Assembly: GCA_022616415.1 (NCBI GenBank)
Contig: JAKEEU010000107.1
Span: 84,681 to 148,680, forward strand
Source of the DNA: Candidatus Zhuqueibacterota bacterium
GTDB lineage: Bacteria; Zhuqueibacterota; Zhuqueibacteria; Zhuqueibacterales; Zhuqueibacteraceae
DNA length: 64,000 bases
Reading direction: 5' to 3'
In this document: piece after piece, positions 53,046 to 61,523 of the stretch
Numbering within the stretch: the first letter of the stretch is position 1
Layout: each line of letters starts with the position of its first letter
Notes under the pieces: generated by a model
Told to the model about the DNA's origin: nothing
The model's input: the letters and a program-made list of their open reading frames with translations, nothing else
Databases searched by the model: none
Made by a program: the position numbers and the translations under genes

Positions 53046-54884
53046 ATGATCAAAAGACCGTCACGACTGAGAGCGCTTGAAAATCAAATTGCCAGATTGG
53101 AAAACCGGCTGCCCAAAATGGAACGCGACAGCCGCCGTTTCTCCGTCGTGCGAATGCTGATTTTTCTCGGCACGGTGCTGCTTTGCATTCTGGCAGTTTA
53201 TGCACTCAACGAGACGGCCGGCTGGATCGCCATTGCGCTCGGCCTGCTCGTGTTCAACATTGTCGCGCATTACCACCGCCGGCTCGACAAAGCAATGGCG
53301 CGGCACAAAATCTGGTTGCAGCTCAAAACCGCCCAGCGCGGCCGCATGCAATTGGATTGGCAGGTGATTCCCTCTCCTCCATTTGCGCATACGGAAAACG
53401 ATCATCCATTTGCCGGAGACCTCGATCTCGCCGGCCAAAAATCTTTGCAGCATTTGATCGACCTCGCGATTTCCCGGGAGGGCAGCCAGCGACTTAAAAA
53501 TTGGTTGTTTGCCGCCGTTCCCCAGCCGGAGCTGATTCAACCGCGGCAAACCCTCGTTCGCGAGCTTGCGCCCATGTCTCGTTTTCGCGACAAGCTGCTG
53601 CTCAATTTGGCCGCAGTAATGCGCGAGCCGTTGCAAGGCAAAAAGTTTTTAGCCTGGCTGCAACAGGAAACGCCGCAATCATCGCGATGGCTTTTGCCGG
53701 TCTTTTGGGCGCTGGCGGCGCTGAATATCGCGCTATTCTTGCTGGCGCAATTCGGCCTGGCGCCGCGCTATTGGCTGATCACGCTGTTCATCTACGGCGG
53801 CTTGTATCTGATGAACGCGGAACGGATCAAAGAAATTTTTGAGGAGGCGATTTTTCTCGATGAGGAATTGAACAAATTGGGCGCGCTGCTGCTTTATCTC
53901 GAAAAATACCCGTATGGAAAAAATCTCCATCTGAAAAATTTGTGCCAGCCATTGTGGTCGGCGAAAAAACACCCATCCGCGCAGATGAAAAAGATCAAGC
54001 TTATCGTCACCGCGATCGGGATGCGAATGAATCCGATCGTGCGCGCGATCTTGAATATCGTTGTTCCGTGGGATTTTTATTGCGCCCATCTTTTCGATGA
54101 ACAGAAATCCCGCCTCGCCAAAGACTTGCCGGTTTGGTTGGATATCTGTTTCGAGCTGGAAGCGCTGGCGGCTTTGGCGAATTTTGCCTATCTCAATCCC
54201 GAATATGATTTTCCGGAGATCGTTGCTCACGAAGGCGGCCTGGTTTTTCAGGCCCGGGGTTTGGGACATCCACTCATTCCGGCAGAGCAGCGCGTGTCAA
54301 ATGATTTCTCAATGCGCCGCGCCGGTGAGCTGGCGATGATCACCGGCTCGAACATGTCCGGCAAAAGCACGTTTCTCAAAACTTTGGGGATTAATCTCAG
54401 CCTGGCATACGCCGGCGGTCCGGTTTGCGCCGGTAGATTGCAGACCTCGCTGTTTAGACTATTCACTTGCGTCAAAGTGAACGATTCCGTGACCGACGGC
54501 TTTTCTTTTTTCTACGCGGAAGTGCGGCGGCTAAAAGCTTTGCTGGACGAGCTGCAAAAAGAATACGCTTATCCGCTCTTCTTTTTGATTGACGAGATTT
54601 TCAAGGGCACGAATAATCGGGAGCGGCTCATCGGCAGCCGCTCCTATATCCGCGCCTTGGCCGGACAAAACGGCGCCGGCGCGATTTCAACCCACGATCT
54701 GGAATTGACGACGTTGGCAAACACACTTCCTAATCTCCTCAACTACCATTTCCGCGAAGAGGTCATCGACGGCCGGATGGTTTTCGACTACAAGCTGCAC
54801 GACGGCCCCTGCCCCACCACGAACGCGGTGAAAATCATGAAACTTGCGGGTCTGCCGGTGAAAGAAGAGCTTGTGATGCTTTAA
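53046..54884 (+). CDS. Membrane-anchored MutS-like ATPase
   Basis: About 612 residues. After a short coiled coil there are two hydrophobic pairs (FLGTVLLCILAVYAL / WIAIALGLLVFNIVA, and FWALAALNIALFLLA / LITLFIYGGLYL), then the MutS core and ATPase domain: Walker A GSNMSGKST (about 434), FFYAEVRRLKALL, Walker B LFFLIDEIFKGTN, STHDLEL. The mismatch-recognition domain (Phe-x-Glu) is missing, so it is not a classic mismatch repair protein; family members of this kind are uncharacterised. The start could also be 53010, overlapping the cyclase stop. Confidence 0.83.
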   Translation: MIKRPSRLRALENQIARLENRLPKMERDSRRFSVVRMLIFLGTVLLCILAVYALNETAGWIAIALGLLVFNIVAHYHRRLDKAMARHKIWLQLKTAQRGRMQLDWQVIPSPPFAHTENDHPFAGDLDLAGQKSLQHLIDLAISREGSQRLKNWLFAAVPQPELIQPRQTLVRELAPMSRFRDKLLLNLAAVMREPLQGKKFLAWLQQETPQSSRWLLPVFWALAALNIALFLLAQFGLAPRYWLITLFIYGGLYLMNAERIKEIFEEAIFLDEELNKLGALLLYLEKYPYGKNLHLKNLCQPLWSAKKHPSAQMKKIKLIVTAIGMRMNPIVRAILNIVVPWDFYCAHLFDEQKSRLAKDLPVWLDICFELEALAALANFAYLNPEYDFPEIVAHEGGLVFQARGLGHPLIPAEQRVSNDFSMRRAGELAMITGSNMSGKSTFLKTLGINLSLAYAGGPVCAGRLQTSLFRLFTCVKVNDSVTDGFSFFYAEVRRLKALLDELQKEYAYPLFFLIDEIFKGTNNRERLIGSRSYIRALAGQNGAGAISTHDLELTTLANTLPNLLNYHFREEVIDGRMVFDYKLHDGPCPTTNAVKIMKLAGLPVKEELVML

Positions 54885-54919
54885 TGATGGATGGAAAAGA
54901 TTGCCGGACACTTTATTCC

Positions 54920-54948
54920 TTGACAACCGCCCCTTTCCTGCGTATTTT
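54920..54948 (+). promoter_or_regulatory. Promoter of fdhD
   Basis: TTGACA (54920-54925), 17 bp, TATTTT (54943-54948), 27 bp before the ATG at 54976. This argues against the earlier in-frame start at 54901. Confidence 0.65.
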
Positions 54949-54975
54949 GATAATGACGCGGAGAAGAAAACATCC

Positions 54976-55854
54976 ATGCGTGATGAAGTCAAGCATTTTG
55001 CCGTAAGCCGCATACGGCGTGAGCGAGTCGAAGAAGCCACCGATGCGCTCGTCGTCGAAGAGCCATTGGAGATTCGGCTTAACAATATACCACTCGCGGT
55101 GGTGATGCGCACCCCGGGCGACGATTTGGATTTGGCGAGAGGGTTTTTGCTCACCGAAGGGATCGTGCCAAGGGCAGAGGGCCGAGGGCGGAGGGCAAGC
55201 GGCGGAAAGAATGAAGAATCTTCCACATTACAATTTGCAAATTGCGATTTGCTGGAGATCGATTACGCTCGTGATGAATTGGGCCTCGACATTCCCAACG
55301 TGGTGAATTGTCGTTTGCCATGGATTTCCGAAAAAGAAATTTCCGGCTGGCAGCGGCATATTTTCGCCAGCTCGAGCTGCGGCATTTGCGGCCGCGCCTC
55401 GCTTGACCGCGTGCGTTTGCAAGCGCCCCTTCCCAACAGCCATTGGCAAATCCCGTTTTCCATTTTGCAAACTTTACCCGAAAAGCTTCGTGCCTGTCAA
55501 ACCGCTTTTAGCAGCACCGGCGGCTTGCACGCAGCGGCGTTGTTTTCGCCACAGGGCGAGATCGTCGCGCTGCGTGAAGATATTGGCCGCCACAACGCGG
55601 TGGACAAAATTCTCGGCTGGACCATGCGCCGGCACGAGCTGCCTCTTTCTCATTTCGGACTTTTGGTCAGTGGGCGAGTGAGTTTTGAAATCGCGCAGAA
55701 AGCGTTATTGGGTGGCCTCCCGTTTGTCGCGGGCATCAGCGCCGCCTCGTCTCTTGCCGTCGAATTGGCGGAAGAGAGCGGCATGACGCTCGTCGGTTTT
55801 TTGCGCGGCGAAACCGCTGTCGTTTATGCCGGGTCGCAGCGGATTGGATTTTGA
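54976..55854 (+). CDS. fdhD: FdhD sulfurtransferase for formate dehydrogenase
   Basis: Delivers sulfur to the molybdenum cofactor of formate dehydrogenase. 292 residues. Active cysteine pair in SSSCGICGRASL (about 134), cofactor-binding stretch REDIGRHNAVDKILGW, and GRVSFEIAQKALLGG. A short insertion near residue 60-80 (PRAEGRGRRASGGKNEE) is encoded by a purine-rich, word-like repeat and is absent from ordinary FdhD proteins as I know them. No formate dehydrogenase gene is in the window. Confidence 0.9.
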   Translation: MRDEVKHFAVSRIRRERVEEATDALVVEEPLEIRLNNIPLAVVMRTPGDDLDLARGFLLTEGIVPRAEGRGRRASGGKNEESSTLQFANCDLLEIDYARDELGLDIPNVVNCRLPWISEKEISGWQRHIFASSSCGICGRASLDRVRLQAPLPNSHWQIPFSILQTLPEKLRACQTAFSSTGGLHAAALFSPQGEIVALREDIGRHNAVDKILGWTMRRHELPLSHFGLLVSGRVSFEIAQKALLGGLPFVAGISAASSLAVELAEESGMTLVGFLRGETAVVYAGSQRIGF

Positions 55855-55890
55855 ATCGGACACTCGGCGCCCAAGAAAGGAGAGGTGTTT

Positions 55891-56985
55891 GTGAATATCG
55901 TTTTTGTCGAATCGTTTTATGGGGGCTCGCACAAGAGCTTCCTCGATGGCCTCGTCAAGTACAGCCGCCACGACGTCACCCCCATCACCCTGCCGTCGCG
56001 CTTTTGGAAATGGCGTTTGCGCAGCGCCGCCTTGCACATTGCCGAAGAATATGGCGAGGCCTTGCGCAAAGCCGATTTGATCATTGCGACCGATCTGATC
56101 AATTTGGCCGATCTCAAAGCGCTGGCAAGATTCACCTGCCCGTCGATTCTTTTTTTTCACGAGAACCAGTTGACCTATCCGACGCCCGAAGGCGAGAAAC
56201 CCGAATTGAATTTCGGCTTCACCAATCTGGTTTCGGCCCTGGCGGCGGATCGCTGCTTGTTCAATTCGCGCTATCATTTTCAAGAGTTCGACTACGCGCT
56301 GAAACATTTCATCAACGACATTCCCGAGTTTGCGCCGGAAAAAGCGCACGAGCAAGTCATGTCAAAATCGCAAGTTATTTACATGGGCATCGACTTCTCG
56401 GAGTTCCGGCGCCGCCCGGTGTTGGATAATCCCAAGCCGATTATTCTGTGGAATCACCGGTGGGAGTTTGACAAACAACCCGGGGTTTTTTTCAAGCAGA
56501 TGTACAAGCTGGCGGAAGAGGGCGTCGACTACGAGCTGCTGCTGCTCGGCGAGAATTTTCAGATGCACCCCAAAGAATTTATCGAAGCTCGCGAGCGGCT
56601 CGGCCCGCGCCTTCGGCAATTCGGCTATGCAGAAAGCGCGTATGACTACGCCCAATTTCTGGCCGCGGCTGATATAGTCGTCTCAACCGCGATTCAAGAA
56701 AACTTTGGCTTCGCCGTAATCGAAGCGATGCATTGCCACACGCTGCCGCTGTTGCCCAATCGCTTGAGCTATCCGGAAATTCTTCCGGCAAAATTTCACG
56801 AGCAGTTTCTTTATAACAGCGAGGCGGAATTGGCAAGCAAGCTGCGCCGGCTGCTGCGTGAATATCGCCAGTTGCACGAAGTACGTGCCGAAATCGCCCA
56901 AGTCATGGCTGCGTTTGATTGGAAGAAACGCATCGAAGAGTTTGATGCGCTGTTTGAGGAATTGGGCAAAAGCGGGAAGAAGTGA
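55891..56985 (+). CDS. DUF3524 glycosyltransferase, tRNA-queuosine mannosyltransferase-like
   Basis: 364 residues of the GTDC1/QTMAN type. The N-terminal DUF3524 domain shows FYGGSHKSFLDGL, LPSRFWKWRLRSAAL and FHENQLTYP. The GT4-like C-terminal domain shows ILWNHRWEFDKQPG, LLLLGENF and STAIQENFGFAVIEAMHC (GT4 nucleotide-sugar site). The vertebrate homologue mannosylates queuosine in tRNA-Asp. Start GTG 55891 lies 8 bases after AAGGAG. It follows fdhD closely and may be co-transcribed with it. Confidence 0.85.
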   Translation: MNIVFVESFYGGSHKSFLDGLVKYSRHDVTPITLPSRFWKWRLRSAALHIAEEYGEALRKADLIIATDLINLADLKALARFTCPSILFFHENQLTYPTPEGEKPELNFGFTNLVSALAADRCLFNSRYHFQEFDYALKHFINDIPEFAPEKAHEQVMSKSQVIYMGIDFSEFRRRPVLDNPKPIILWNHRWEFDKQPGVFFKQMYKLAEEGVDYELLLLGENFQMHPKEFIEARERLGPRLRQFGYAESAYDYAQFLAAADIVVSTAIQENFGFAVIEAMHCHTLPLLPNRLSYPEILPAKFHEQFLYNSEAELASKLRRLLREYRQLHEVRAEIAQVMAAFDWKKRIEEFDALFEELGKSGKK

Positions 56986-57019
56986 TGGTGTCCCAAAGCT
57001 GAGGCGACACAACCAAAAA

Positions 57020-57125
57020 ATTTTCCCCAACGGATAAAGGCGGCCAACGGATTTTAATTTGGAAGAATAACGTTTTTGTTTTTCTTTGCGTAATCTTTGC
57101 GTCTCTGCGTCTTTGCGCGTTTTTT
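57020..57125. repeat. Word repeats between two genes
   Basis: CAACGGAT occurs twice near 57025-57050, and further on the words CTTTGCGT and CTCTGCGT are repeated (57078-57118). No gene. Confidence 0.5.
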
Positions 57126-57159
57126 GTTTTTGGTTGCATCTTGTCGTTAGGATTACTTT

Positions 57160-58080
57160 ATGCCAAAACCCCGCATTGTTTCTTTGATTGCCAGCAGCAC
57201 GGAAATCGTCTGCGCGCTTGGCGGCGAAGACTGGCTCGTTGGGCGTTCGCACGAGTGCGATTTTCCGGCGTCGGTGAAAAGATTGCCGGTTTGTACCGCC
57301 ACCAAATTTGTCACTGACGGCACGAGCTACGAAATCGACCAGCGCGTCAAAGCGATTTTGCAAGAAGGCTTGTCGGTTTATCGTGTCGATGCGAAGCAGC
57401 TCAATCAACTGCGTCCGGATATCATTATCACGCAAACGCAATGCGAAGTCTGCGCCGTCAGCTTGCGCGATGTCGAAGCCGCCGTGTGCGAGCTGATCGA
57501 TTCCAAGCCGCAAATCGTCTCGTTGCAGCCGAACGCGCTGGCTGAGGTATGGCTGGATATCATGCGCGTGGCCGAGGCACTTTGCATTCATGCGCGAGGA
57601 CGCACGCTCGTGCAACAATTCCAGCAACGCATGGCCGCGGTTGCCGATGCCGCACACGCTTTGCCCAACAAGCCGCGCGTGGCGTGCATTGAATGGATCG
57701 AGCCGCTCATGGCCGCCGGCAATTGGATGCCCGAACTCGTGCAAATGGCCGGCGGCATCAATCTCTTCGGCGAAGCCGGCAAGCATTCTCCGTGGATGAC
57801 GTGGGAGCAGCTCTGCGAAGAGGATCCGGATACGATTATCGTTCTTCCTTGCGGTTTCGATATTCCGCGCACGCGACAGGAGATGCCCGTGTTGATGCAG
57901 AAGCCGGAATGGCTGCATTTGCAAGCCGTGCGCAACCATCGCGTCTTTCTCGCCGATGGCAATCAATATTTCAATCGCCCCGGCCCGCGCTTGGTGGAAT
58001 CGTTGGAGATTTTGGCGGAGATTTTTCACCCAGAAGTTTTTTCTTTTAACCATGCTGGAACTGGCTGGCAGCTTCTTTGA
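57160..58080 (+). CDS. BtuF-like cobalamin-binding protein, no signal peptide
   Basis: 306 residues with the helical-backbone substrate-binding fold: RIVSLIASSTEIVCALG at the N-terminus, LRPDIIITQTQCEVCAV in the middle, WIEPLMAAGNWMPELVQMAGG and HSPWMTWEQL in the second lobe. It is often annotated as cobalamin-binding, yet it lacks a signal peptide and no ABC transporter genes lie near, so it is probably cytosolic and its ligand is open. AGGA lies 7 bases before the ATG. Confidence 0.78.
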   Translation: MPKPRIVSLIASSTEIVCALGGEDWLVGRSHECDFPASVKRLPVCTATKFVTDGTSYEIDQRVKAILQEGLSVYRVDAKQLNQLRPDIIITQTQCEVCAVSLRDVEAAVCELIDSKPQIVSLQPNALAEVWLDIMRVAEALCIHARGRTLVQQFQQRMAAVADAAHALPNKPRVACIEWIEPLMAAGNWMPELVQMAGGINLFGEAGKHSPWMTWEQLCEEDPDTIIVLPCGFDIPRTRQEMPVLMQKPEWLHLQAVRNHRVFLADGNQYFNRPGPRLVESLEILAEIFHPEVFSFNHAGTGWQLL

Positions 58081-58115
58081 TGACGCGCTCTTGCCCCTAA
58101 AGTCAAGATTGGGAC

Positions 58116-58144
58116 TTGCTTTTTTATAAAAAGCCATGTATCTT
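58116..58144 (+). promoter_or_regulatory. Candidate promoter of the hypothetical gene at 58269
   Basis: TTGCTT (58116-58121), 17 bp, TATCTT (58139-58144), about 120 bp before the GTG start. Confidence 0.4.
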
Positions 58145-58268
58145 CGAAGTTGTGTTTCTCTTTGGGTTCACTTCTCTAAAATTCTTTACAGAAATTCGGC
58201 ATGGCTGACACAAATTCTATATATGCTGGTCGTTTTCTTTCAACCTTTAACCAACCGGAGAATGTGTA

Positions 58269-58937
58269 GTGGCTGCTTCTCTCAATCTTAAAATCGGCGA
58301 TTCCGTCGTCGTTAAATCCGGGGTAAAAGATCCTGACCTCGGCATTGACATTGAAGGTTGGCAAGGCCGAATTGTAGAGATCGAAAAGAAAGACAACAGC
58401 GTTGGCATTGCTTGGGATAGCATCACGCTGAAAAGCATGCCGGAATGGATTATTGAAAAATGCGAAGTTGAGGGTCTGGATTGGCGCCAAATGAATCTTG
58501 AAACGACCGAAGTTGAATTTGCCAAATCAAGGGACACCACAAAAGCTGTTGAAAAGATGATTGAAAAGCTCGAATCAAAACATGCCTGGGATCACTTGGA
58601 TGAAGAGGGCAAGCGAATTCAAGCCGTGCTTGCAGGCGTTGATCCGGATGACGAATGGGCCGCAGTCGAAGCCTGGGAGAAACACTTACGAAAGGTTTTG
58701 CAGTTTCCATTTGATGCAAAGGTTTTCGAATCTCAAGATCGAGGTCCGCTGCAATATGGAGATAAGGTCAGTGTGAAAGAAATCACCATGATTGATGATC
58801 TCTACGGAATCATTGTCGAGGTCAGATTTGGCCGCAAGAAATATCACTTTCCTCTTTGTGACTTGGAGGCTGTTGACAAGAAACAGCCGAATTATCAGAC
58901 TGTTCATGACTTTGCGGTCTGGTTCGCGAACCGGTAA
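58269..58937 (+). CDS. Hypothetical protein with two SH3-like barrels
   Basis: 222 residues. Both ends look like small beta barrels (LKIGDSVVVKSGVKDPDLGIDIEGWQGRI and LQYGDKVSVKEITMIDDLYGIIVEV), joined by a helical, acidic middle. No catalytic motif. Similar proteins are found in several phyla, but I know of no function. Start GTG 58269, after GGAG. Confidence 0.72.
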   Translation: MAASLNLKIGDSVVVKSGVKDPDLGIDIEGWQGRIVEIEKKDNSVGIAWDSITLKSMPEWIIEKCEVEGLDWRQMNLETTEVEFAKSRDTTKAVEKMIEKLESKHAWDHLDEEGKRIQAVLAGVDPDDEWAAVEAWEKHLRKVLQFPFDAKVFESQDRGPLQYGDKVSVKEITMIDDLYGIIVEVRFGRKKYHFPLCDLEAVDKKQPNYQTVHDFAVWFANR

Positions 58938-59006
58938 CTGTCAACAGTGAATTTGCTTTAAACTGAAAAATTCATTATAATTTGTCAAATGGTATCAATG
59001 AGGTTT

Positions 59007-59121
59007 TCGTAAAAAGTCCGAAAAATGAAATGGGATACAATATATAGAAACTATGAACACATTGATATACAACTTATTGTATCAAAACACAAAATTTTTC
59101 AAAACCCGAGACTTTTTACGA
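59007..59121. repeat. 115-bp element with 12-bp inverted ends
   Basis: TCGTAAAAAGTC (59007-59018) is mirrored by GACTTTTTACGA (59110-59121). The inside is AT-rich, more so than its surroundings, with ATACAA/TTGTAT words. It looks like a MITE or a solo hairpin element. Confidence 0.55.
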
Positions 59122-59171
59122 GAGGCCCATCAATGTGATAACTTGTTATGGTCATCATAAAGGAGCAGAAA

Positions 59172-59447
59172 ATGCCAACCATTCGTCCACTTTCCGACTT
59201 GCGAACCAACACCGACGAGATTTTAAACTTATGCCTGCGGGAGGAGCAGCCGGTGTTTTTGACGAAAAACGGTCATGGCAAGCTTGTGGTCATGAGCCAG
59301 AATTATTTTGAAAAAATGCAGGCAATGACACGGCTTTATGCCAAACTTGACGAAGCTCAGAAATCTGCTGATGCCGGTGACAAAGGCATTTCGCATAAAG
59401 AAATGATGCGACGCGTAAGAGCTCGGCTGAAGAGACGGGCAAGATGA
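59172..59447 (+). CDS. Phd/YefM-type antitoxin
   Basis: 91 residues. The Phd fold signature is plain: PTIRPLSDLRTNTDEILNLCLREEQPVFLTKNGHGKLVVMSQNYFEKM. The C-terminal part is charged and would bind a toxin. AGGAG precedes ATG 59172. The expected RelE-like toxin gene starts in overlap (ATGA) but is gutted. The antitoxin remains intact. Confidence 0.83.
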   Translation: MPTIRPLSDLRTNTDEILNLCLREEQPVFLTKNGHGKLVVMSQNYFEKMQAMTRLYAKLDEAQKSADAGDKGISHKEMMRRVRARLKRRAR

Positions 59448-59531
59448 GCACGCCGCGCTAAGGCAGTCGAAGTTCACCGCATCATTCATGGGGCGCGGGA
59501 CTACAAACATCTTCTTCTCTCGCACTCTTAA
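59444..59531 (+). pseudogene. Gutted RelE-type toxin gene
   Basis: ATG 59444 overlaps the antitoxin stop but reads only MSTPR before a stop. Just behind, 59463-59531 in another frame reads AVEVHRIIHGARDYKHLL, the usual end of RelE/ParE toxins, and then stops. The middle of about 60-70 codons is deleted. Confidence 0.65.
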
Positions 59532-59558
59532 AGAACTCAAACACGATAATTTTATACC

Positions 59559-61487
59559 ATGAGCATCTATCCTTCCGGCACCCTCATCGCCAACCGCTAC
59601 GAAGTGGTGCAAGGCCCGCGTGAGAAACCCAGCCTTATTGGCGGCATGGGACTGGTTTATCTCTGTGTAGATCACGCAGAGAACGGTCGCCCAGTGGCCC
59701 TCAAAACTTTCCGGCCTGAGCTTCTCCCTGATCGTACCGCCCGCGATCGCTTCCTGCGCGAGGGTACGACTTGGGTGGAGTTGGGCAAACATCCGCACAT
59801 TGTCCGCTGTCATCGAGTATTCAAAGCCGATATTGGGCCGGAAGTCTTTTTCGCTCTCGAGCTCGTTGCTGCTGCCGAAGGTAAACGCGATGCCTCGTTG
59901 CGCTCCTGGCTCACTCCTGGTAAGCCGCTATCTGTGGAGCATGCTCTGCTCTTTGCCTTGCACATTGCCCGAGGAATGAGGCATGCAACGGCAAAAATAC
60001 CCGAGCTCGTTCACCGTGACCTGAAGCCGGAGAACTTGCTCATTGGACGGGAAGGTCTGCTCCGCGTGACCGATTTTGGATTGGCTACCGTGACGCGAAG
60101 CAGCACCGAAGGCGGAGGCACGTTATTGTATATGGCGCCGGAACAATGGGATCAAACCAATGTCGATTTGCGCGCCGATATCTATGCTTTCGGATGTATT
60201 TTGTTTGAAATGTTGGCAGGGCATCCTGCGATGCAGCCAGGCAGTGTACAAGCGTTGAAAAAAGCGCACCAAACAGGTCAGATGAGGACGTTACCCACTG
60301 ATTTGAGCATTGAAGTCACTGCGTTGATACGTCAATGTATGGTCGTGAGACCTGAAGCCCGTTATGGTACTTGGTCAGAAGTGGAATCGGTGGTAGAAAA
60401 TACTTATCAAGTTGTAACCGGCAAAAATGTGCCAATCGAATTGACTAACCAAGCAGAATCACAGACTGAGCGAGTGGCTAATGGATGGTCTTACAACACA
60501 ATTGGGTTGTCTTACGCGGAAATCGGCAAGTCTGATGTGGCAAAAGGCTATTTCAATCGAGTGCTGACCATCGGACAAGCTGAAAAGCAACGTTCGTTAG
60601 AAGCAGCGGGAATAGGCAATTTCGGCATTGCCTGTGAGTATTTGGGAGACTTAGCTCGGGCAATTAATTGCTTCGAACAGGCCTTAACTATAACGAAGGA
60701 AATTGGAGATCGTCACAAAGAAGGACGACTGTTGAGCGAACTGGGCAATGCTTATCTTGGATTGGGTGATATGCGCCGATCAATTGAGTTTTTCAATCGA
60801 AGCCTTTTCATTGCGCGCGAATTAGGTGACCGATTCGCGGAAGGAGCGGCGCTTGGCAGTCTTGGTGTAGCCTATAAGAATCTGGGCGATTTTCGTCGAG
60901 CGATTGATTTTTATGAGCAGCACTTAACCATCGCTCGTGCGATTGGAGATAAGGAAGGGGAAGCCATTGCGTTGGGCAATTTGGGTGAAGCCTATCGAAA
61001 ATCGAATGATCCGCAACGAGCGATTGTTTTTCACGAGCAGCGGTTGGCTATTGCACGCAGGATTGGAGATCGGCATGGGGAAGGACAGACACTCGGTAAT
61101 CTGGGTTTATGTTACAAGGACCTCAAAGAATTGCCTCAAGCAATTGAGTTTTATAATCAGAGTCTGAGCATTGCAAAGGAAATTGGCAATCGACTGGGGG
61201 AAGGAATGAGTCTGGAAAATCTTGGCACCGCCAATACTGAACTCGGCGACACAAACTGCGCAATTGGATACTGGGGAAAAGCATTGAAAATCTTTCGCGA
61301 GATCAGTAGCGTAACTGATATGGCGAGAACAAGTTTTAATCTTGCGCAACTGTTATCTCAACAGGGTCACCCAAGCGAAGCAGTGCTTTATGCTGAGTAT
61401 GCCACTAAAGTTTTCACGCAGGTTGGACATACACAATATGCTCAAACTGCCCAAAAATTGGTTGACAAAATCCGAGCGCAATTGTAA
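59559..61487 (+). CDS. Ser/Thr protein kinase with TPR repeats
   Basis: 642 residues. The kinase domain covers 1-290: glycine-rich loop in SLIGGMGLVYL, ATP lysine in PVALKTF (about 46), HRDLKPEN (about 153), DFG (about 171), APEQW. Residues about 305-640 hold around seven TPR units of the 40-residue kind (LGNAYLGLGDMRRSIEFFNRSLFIARELGDR). No membrane segment, unlike many PknB-like kinases, so it is probably cytosolic with TPRs that bind partners. ATG 59559. Followed by a near copy. Confidence 0.9.
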   Translation: MSIYPSGTLIANRYEVVQGPREKPSLIGGMGLVYLCVDHAENGRPVALKTFRPELLPDRTARDRFLREGTTWVELGKHPHIVRCHRVFKADIGPEVFFALELVAAAEGKRDASLRSWLTPGKPLSVEHALLFALHIARGMRHATAKIPELVHRDLKPENLLIGREGLLRVTDFGLATVTRSSTEGGGTLLYMAPEQWDQTNVDLRADIYAFGCILFEMLAGHPAMQPGSVQALKKAHQTGQMRTLPTDLSIEVTALIRQCMVVRPEARYGTWSEVESVVENTYQVVTGKNVPIELTNQAESQTERVANGWSYNTIGLSYAEIGKSDVAKGYFNRVLTIGQAEKQRSLEAAGIGNFGIACEYLGDLARAINCFEQALTITKEIGDRHKEGRLLSELGNAYLGLGDMRRSIEFFNRSLFIARELGDRFAEGAALGSLGVAYKNLGDFRRAIDFYEQHLTIARAIGDKEGEAIALGNLGEAYRKSNDPQRAIVFHEQRLAIARRIGDRHGEGQTLGNLGLCYKDLKELPQAIEFYNQSLSIAKEIGNRLGEGMSLENLGTANTELGDTNCAIGYWGKALKIFREISSVTDMARTSFNLAQLLSQQGHPSEAVLYAEYATKVFTQVGHTQYAQTAQKLVDKIRAQL

Positions 61488-61523
61488 TAATTTTGGTGAA
61501 ACTGAAAAAAAGAACTGAAACCT

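Noticed and set aside
59172..59531. An intact Phd-RelE toxin-antitoxin pair
   Set aside because: Only the ends of the toxin gene are left and they are in different frames.
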